Source: Euperipatoides rowelli (Eukaryota > Onychophora > Udeonychophora > Euonychophora > Peripatopsidae). Taken from it: a DNA stretch of 11,850 bases. The notes beneath the pieces were generated by a model. The model was given only the letters and a program-made list of their open reading frames with translations. It did not search any database and was not told where the DNA came from. Below, in pieces: positions 7,932 to 11,850 of the stretch (position 1 is its first letter; the number at the start of each line of letters is the position of its first letter). Both the position numbers and the translations under genes were made by a program. The stretch lies in NCBI GenBank assembly GCA_003024985.2, contig PXIH01S0048298.1; one strand, written 5' to 3'.

Positions 7932-8487
7932 TTTTTAAACATATTTTATTTTTAAATTCAAAATTTCAAAGTAAAAATTCATTTAAAAAAAAGTTAAATA
8001 ACCAAGTGGAGTGAATATTAAAAGCAACACGGCAATGTTTTTTTAATATACGAGACTCATTTTATTCTATATACTTCACATTACGAGAAAAAATGCTTTA
8101 TTTATTTTTAAAAAAATAATGAAAATTGCTGACAGAAATAATAAAATACTGAAAACAAGAATTGTCAAAACGAGCCATTATTTGTGCGAGAGTTTAATCC
8201 TTCGCAGACCAATAAGATTAATGACGAGCTCACTAGCGCTACATAGTTAGCAAAGACTTATTTTTGTTATTTACAGTCTGAACCTTCACTCAACCTTGAA
8301 CCCTAACTTCTACTATGTAATAAATAACTACGATAATCAAGCGGGCCAATAACTATGCCACAACCCAATGATAATCTAGAGGTGAAATAACTACCAGAAA
8401 ATTGACTAAAAATGTTGCCACACTCCATTATTTCATCTATTCTATTGTGATTGGATTTAATGGATTCTTTATCAAAGACTTAGCCTG
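7932..8487. other. AT-rich non-coding stretch
   Basis: No gene recognised. The part from about 8320 to 8420 has phrases such as ataactacgataatcaa and caataactatgcc. These resemble, distantly, the units of the array that follows, so the array may once have begun here. Confidence 0.45.
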
Positions 8488-8745
8488 AAAGAATTAATCA
8501 ATAACTATCCAGAACAATAATTAATCAAAAGCTTAAGATTTATTACACCACCACCCTCAAAGAATTATTCTATGGCTAACAAACACAAAAAAATAAATAA
8601 AACAATGATTATGGTAACCTGAAAAAAAGAAGTCAATTATTATCCTGGAATAACTAATCAATGATTATCCTGGAAGAATGAATCAATGATTATCCAAAGA
8701 ATTAATCAATGATTATTATTCAAGAAGAATTAACCAATGACTAGT
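8488..8745 (+). repeat. Degenerate array of ~25-bp units
   Basis: Units built around gaattaatcaatgattatcc recur. The clearest are four consecutive ones at about 8649-8674, 8675-8697, 8698-8723 and 8725-8745. More diverged ones lie at about 8488-8513, 8600-8625 and 8629-8648. Unit length varies from about 21 to 26 bp and the linkers (tgga, aaga, attcaa) drift. This is an old minisatellite-like array; I see no protein coding in it. Confidence 0.7.
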
Positions 8746-9078
8746 ACCGCTAAAATTAGGTGTTATATGGGTACTTTCTGGAAAAAAGGAGAGATGTTTG
8801 GTGTCAGTGTTTGTTGACTTTCTTTCAACAGAGGAACTAGGCTTTATTAATCTTGTCTGTTATTTTTATTTGTTTATTTATCGTGTAGCAACTAAATTAT
8901 TAAGCTGTAAGTAAATAATTGTCTTATAATTCTTTTAGCTTTAAAAAAATATTAAAGCTTTTTGAAGAATTCAGATGTCAAAAACTGAATTTTTAAGTTA
9001 TAAGATTAGCCTGTCATTTCCGATGGTTGATGTTTCTACAAGTGACCGATTTTGGTAACAAACTTGGTAAGACAATCT
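8746..9078. other. Non-coding stretch before the A-tract cluster
   Basis: AT-rich, no gene seen. The part at about 9005-9075 may be internal sequence of the transposon end that follows. Confidence 0.4.
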
Positions 9079-9215
9079 TAAAAAAAAAAACGACTCGAAA
9101 AAAAAAAAAATTTCAACAAAAAAAAAAAAACAATTTGCCACCAAACTGAAGTGGTTGTTAATAGTTCCATATATTTAATTTAGGATCAAACTCCCTAGGT
9201 TGAGAATCATTACTT
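9079..9215 (-). mobile_element. hAT-like element end with three A-tracts
   Basis: The sequence aggttgagaatcatta (ending near 9215) resembles the common right end of non-autonomous hAT elements (general form AGGTTGAGAACCACTG). Just upstream are gtggttgttaatagttccat and atatttaatttaggatc, a composition typical of such ends. Three A-tracts of 11, 13 and 13 bases (9080-9090, 9098-9110, 9118-9130) are separated by two 7-base spacers, cgactcg and tttcaac. I found no matching left end or target duplication, so this is a fragment or a diverged copy and the assignment is tentative. Confidence 0.4.
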
Positions 9216-9399
9216 TAGATGTATCCATGCCCAAATTAAACTAGAAAGTTATGTATTTTGGCTAAATTATGTACCGGAAGGCTTACTTCAAGTAAACGAA
9301 TTGCTGGAGATTTTTTGTTTTGTTTTTAATATTTGCTTTTTTCTGAGTTAGTTCTTTTTAACATTTTCTTTTGATTAATTATTAGTAATTAAAATAAAT

Positions 9400-9505
9400 A
9401 AAAATTTAAATTTTGATTCAACTTTTTTTTTTTTGTCATTAGCCTAGATCGTGAAGCCATGAATTGTGAAAATAGGCACCAAACTCACAAAGGTTGGTAA
9501 CCACT
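9400..9505 (-). mobile_element. Second hAT-like element end
   Basis: The string aaaggttggtaaccactc (9490-9507 region) resembles the AAAGGTTGGGAACCACTG form of hAT right ends. The preceding ggcaccaaactcac parallels gccaccaaactga at 9137, so the two ends are related and in the same orientation. A run of twelve T (9423-9434) lies inside. No left end was found. It could also be part of one composite repeat with the previous feature. Confidence 0.4.
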
Positions 9506-10305
9506 CATCTAGTCATGTTTACACTAACCATTTTTCCAATATGCATTGTAAAAGCAAATATATACAGTATATGGCCCAATATAACTAAATTAGCTCCACA
9601 TTCTATATCATAGAAGCTACCTTTTAAGCATAGGATTGATGTCTGAGATAATCTACTGTGTAAATGAAACAAATACTATTGTAAATTGAAATCGTCTTCA
9701 ATCTAATTTGTGACCCAGGCTCGATCCTACTGGAAAACGGTCCCGCATATTTTCATATATCTATTTAGGCAATCTATTTGTATGCTATCATATTAGAAAT
9801 AGTGTCAACTTGAGTGGAGAGAATTGTTGAGTAGGATATGTTTAGATATCTAATAACACAGTTCGAGATTATATTTAAAACATAGTTACAAAGTATTGGG
9901 CAGATGATTGCTTGATAGTTTGATGGTATATAGATTACTAGAATGTTTAACATATGTTGTAACTTGTAAACTGTTAGCGCATTCAACATTTTCAATGCAT
10001 TCATTTTTAATAAGTTTCAATTGCCATTTTATTTCATTTAAAAGTGTATTATCAATGCTCATTTTAGCTACAGCTATTTTGTTTTATTTTTACTTTGAAA
10101 CTCATGTTTCATTTATTATTTCATCCCATTTGGTCAAATAATAAAGAAAATCTAAGTATACTAAGCTGTTTTCAAAGCAATATGAAAGCATTTATAAGTC
10201 AGGATGACGCACGTCATTGTTTGTAATTTCTCATAATTACTAGTGCAACATTGTCCCTGTTTGCAAAACCTCAGAGATCGTCTTAAGCAGATCACATTTT
10301 AAGTA
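9506..10305. other. AT-rich non-coding stretch
   Basis: No gene is supported; the longest frames are low-complexity and AT-driven. A 6-bp dyad, atgacg-ca-cgtcat (10204-10217), stands out against the AT-rich background and looks like a bZIP-type site by composition only. At about 9714-9730, ccaggctcgatcctactgg resembles a pol III B box, but I found no A box for it. Confidence 0.5.
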
Positions 10306-10469
10306 CAATATGGTAAGCAAATTCCTTGTCAATAATAATAATGATCATTCTATTTTTATACATTAATGGGATATTCCCATAATGCTTCAGTAATTAAAAA
10401 CATTAGCCTACAATATTTTATTGATTTCATTTACAGTATACTTCGTCAACTTTTTACTTACCATATTGA
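10306..10469. repeat. Spaced inverted repeat around caatatggtaag
   Basis: The string caatatggtaagcaaa (10306-10321) is inverted as tttttacttaccatattg (10451-10468), with one mismatch in the core and about 130 bp between. The enclosed DNA is AT-rich and includes the near-palindrome tgggatattccca. It could be a tiny fold-back or MITE-like element; no target duplication was seen. Confidence 0.5.
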
Positions 10470-10499
10470 ATTTGTCATAATTTAAAAGGTTCAGCATTT

Positions 10500-10560
10500 C
10501 TACAATCTTTAAATTATTGTCTGTAAATAGTTTATTACAGACAATAATTTAAAGATGTAG
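10500..10560. repeat. Near-perfect hairpin, 22-bp perfect stem
   Basis: The arm from 10505 to 10526 (atctttaaattattgtctgt plus aa) is the exact reverse complement of 10535-10556. Eight bases form the loop (10527-10534). Past a one-base bulge at 10504 the stem continues for four more pairs (10500-10503 with 10557-10560), making 26 pairs in 61 bases. A perfect dyad of this length is unlikely by chance in unconstrained DNA and suggests a recent or maintained origin. It could be a small-RNA precursor, a fold-back insertion or a replication-slippage product. No known miRNA was recognised in it. Confidence 0.85.
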
Positions 10561-10959
10561 TGTGAAATATTATGTTATTCCAGTACTATTTCATTTGATT
10601 GACTATTTGTAAAAGTATTGTAAATAAATTAATATTTTTTTAAGAACTGTATTTATTTAGCAATATTTCGCAGCCTAAAACAAAATGTGTCATTATAACT
10701 AATAATGAAGTCAAATTAATAATAAATTTCTGTTATTCTAATTGTGGCCATTAGAAAATCGCCAATATTTTTTTTAAAAAAAAAGGAAAAACAGGTTTAG
10801 CAGGTAAAAGCTGCATTATTAATCAAAATTACAGAATCTTTGAGCTACAAATTCAATAACTTAAGTAAAAACTATAGTGGTTGTTATTATAATTGTAGGC
10901 TGTTTTTAATCATTGAAGCATTACGATAGCTTATTATAAATGATCCGTTATTATTATTG
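10561..10959. other. AT-rich non-coding stretch
   Basis: Nothing recognisable. It contains a T run meeting an A run (about 10769-10784), which is a simple dyad by composition. Confidence 0.5.
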
Positions 10960-10987
10960 ATACAGTAAGATTTTATTCTTACTGTAT
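10960..10987. repeat. 11-bp perfect inverted repeat, 6-base loop
   Basis: The string atacagtaaga (10960-10970) is exactly inverted as tcttactgtat (10977-10987) around ttttat. The outer bases match the tactgta/tacagta tips of the Tc1-like pair, probably by chance given how common acagta is here. Confidence 0.7.
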
Positions 10988-11025
10988 TATATTTTCAATA
11001 TGGTCTGCTTGAGATATTTCCGAGG

Positions 11026-11061
11026 TTAATTTCCCAAATAACNAGTTATTTGGGAAATTAA
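11026..11061. repeat. 17-bp perfect palindrome centred on an N
   Basis: The string ttaatttcccaaataac (11026-11042) is exactly inverted at 11045-11061, and the two central bases are N and a. An unresolved base at the dyad centre suggests either a sequencing stop at a hairpin or an assembly join. Confidence 0.8.
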
Positions 11062-11267
11062 AAACGACGGGCATCAATGACATGAATTGTTTCAGATTGC
11101 TTCGAAAGCAGCTCAATAAAGTTTGTTTTTCTTTATTATTTGATTAAATGGAAAGAAATAATAAATGAAACATAAGTTTTAAGGTAAAAGCAAAATGAAT
11201 TATTTGTTGATAAAAAGAGCATTGGTAATACACTTTAATTACTATAAAATGGACTATTGCACTTTCT

Positions 11268-11312
11268 ACTTATTCCTGTTCTTCCTAATTTGCAAAATGT
11301 ACAGGAATAAGT
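11268..11312. repeat. 12-bp inverted repeat, 21-base loop
   Basis: The string acttattcctgt (11268-11279) is exactly inverted as acaggaataagt (11301-11312). A partial echo of the attcct/aggaat pair occurs at about 11425-11490. This is a small stem-loop of unknown meaning. Confidence 0.6.
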
Positions 11313-11850
11313 TGGAGAGAATTTCCCTGACATCAAAGTCAGTCATCGATTTTTTTTTTCTTATGCAAATTTCATATTAGCATAGTTCGAAAAATAAATG
11401 CAAATTACTTTGATAGATTGCTCCATTCCTACAAAAAATTATCTGCAATTCCATTTATATATTTTGAAAAAATAAATGTAGAGGAATAGATTCTACACAT
11501 GTTAATGATGTCAAAATTGATTGCTAGATCCATTGCCAGGTGAAAAATTTATTTTTCACATAATAAATTTTAACTCAAAGGGTTAAAGATAAATGTGACA
11601 ATATATTTAAAATATGTTGCATTGACATACAGCATATAAGCTACTACACTTAATTAAATTTTATTTACACTTATTTATGGAAGAATGGCATGAAAAGCCA
11701 AGCAAACACGGAATGTCTTACCTGGATTCATTTTATTTAAATTTAATAATAGAAAACTAAAAATAAATATAAAAATTAAAAAATTATGGAATAAAATCTT
11801 CACAATAGATTAATTTCCATCATCTCTTCATTCAAAATAATTTAAAACAA
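11313..11850. other. AT-rich non-coding stretch to the window end
   Basis: No gene recognised. It is AT-rich with T runs near 11350 and A/T mixed tracts at the end. The frame open at 11195-11380 has a low-complexity, Phe/Tyr/Leu-rich translation, as expected from AT-rich DNA, and I do not call it a gene. Confidence 0.5.

Noticed and set aside
9714-9730. Possible tRNA or SINE B box in ccaggctcgatcctactgg
   Set aside because: The motif is one base from a good B box and sits in a small stem, but no A box or tRNA fold could be found at the proper distance upstream.
9774-10141. Overlapping open frames on both strands
   Set aside because: Their translations are rich in Ile, Leu, Asn and Tyr, as expected from AT-rich DNA, and show no domain, family motif or coding-like composition.
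10308-10321. Splice-donor-like atatggtaagc
   Set aside because: A good donor match, but no open coding frame leads into it and its inverted copy nearby suggests repeat origin.
11195-11380. 61-codon hydrophobic open frame
   Set aside because: It has Phe/Tyr/Leu-rich low-complexity translation, overlaps the stem-loop at 11268-11312, and has no recognisable family.
1-11850. CRISPR array, operon, phage or plasmid functions
   Set aside because: There are no direct repeats with unique spacers, no bacterial gene layout and no ribosome-binding-site spacing. All recognisable coding is of animal transposon type.

Overview
The window looks like intergenic or intronic DNA from an animal nuclear genome, most probably an invertebrate. 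It is very AT-rich, has no convincing host exon, and holds decayed copies of animal-type transposons: two Tc1/mariner-type transposase pseudogenes, a non-LTR (RTE/BovB-like) reverse transcriptase pseudogene, a deletion derivative of a mariner element, a non-autonomous hAT element and a tRNA-derived SINE head. The species cannot be fixed from the sequence. Arthropods such as chelicerates and cephalopod molluscs are both plausible. There is no bacterial or viral gene organisation, and nearly all open frames are chance or pseudogene fragments.

Layout. Positions 1-165 hold the end of a tandem repeat with a unit of about 60 bp. From 908 to about 3069 lie two copies of one Tc1-like family in opposite orientations (minus strand 908-2057, plus strand 2082-3069). 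They are head to head, with their 5' tips only 24 bp apart. Both keep 36 residues between the second catalytic position and the final glutamate, as in the DD36E group. Both are broken by stops and frameshifts. The plus copy ends abruptly at about 3069, against a minus-strand LINE fragment (about 3070-4483) that still shows the YADD motif of reverse transcriptase.

From 4484 to 6131 there is a CA-rich microsatellite, a degenerate tRNA-like SINE head (4806-4876) and a 550-bp mariner derivative (5430-5979). That derivative has inverted repeats of about 100 bp, and its transposase start is joined directly to part of its catalytic region. A cleanly bounded 769-bp hAT-type element follows (6132-6900), with 13-bp perfect inverted ends and a perfect 8-bp target duplication.

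From 6909 to the end the sequence is AT-rich non-coding DNA with scattered structure: an imperfect hairpin (7862-7931), a degenerate array of roughly 25-bp units (8488-8745), two related hAT-like right ends (9079-9215 and 9400-9505), and a cluster of small inverted repeats between about 10200 and 11312. The best of these is a 22-bp perfect stem, extending to 26 pairs, at 10500-10560.

No genes act together as a system here. The window records successive transposon insertions, and its main interest is the head-to-head Tc1-like pair, the compact mariner derivative, the exactly delimited hAT element and the hairpin at 10500-10560.
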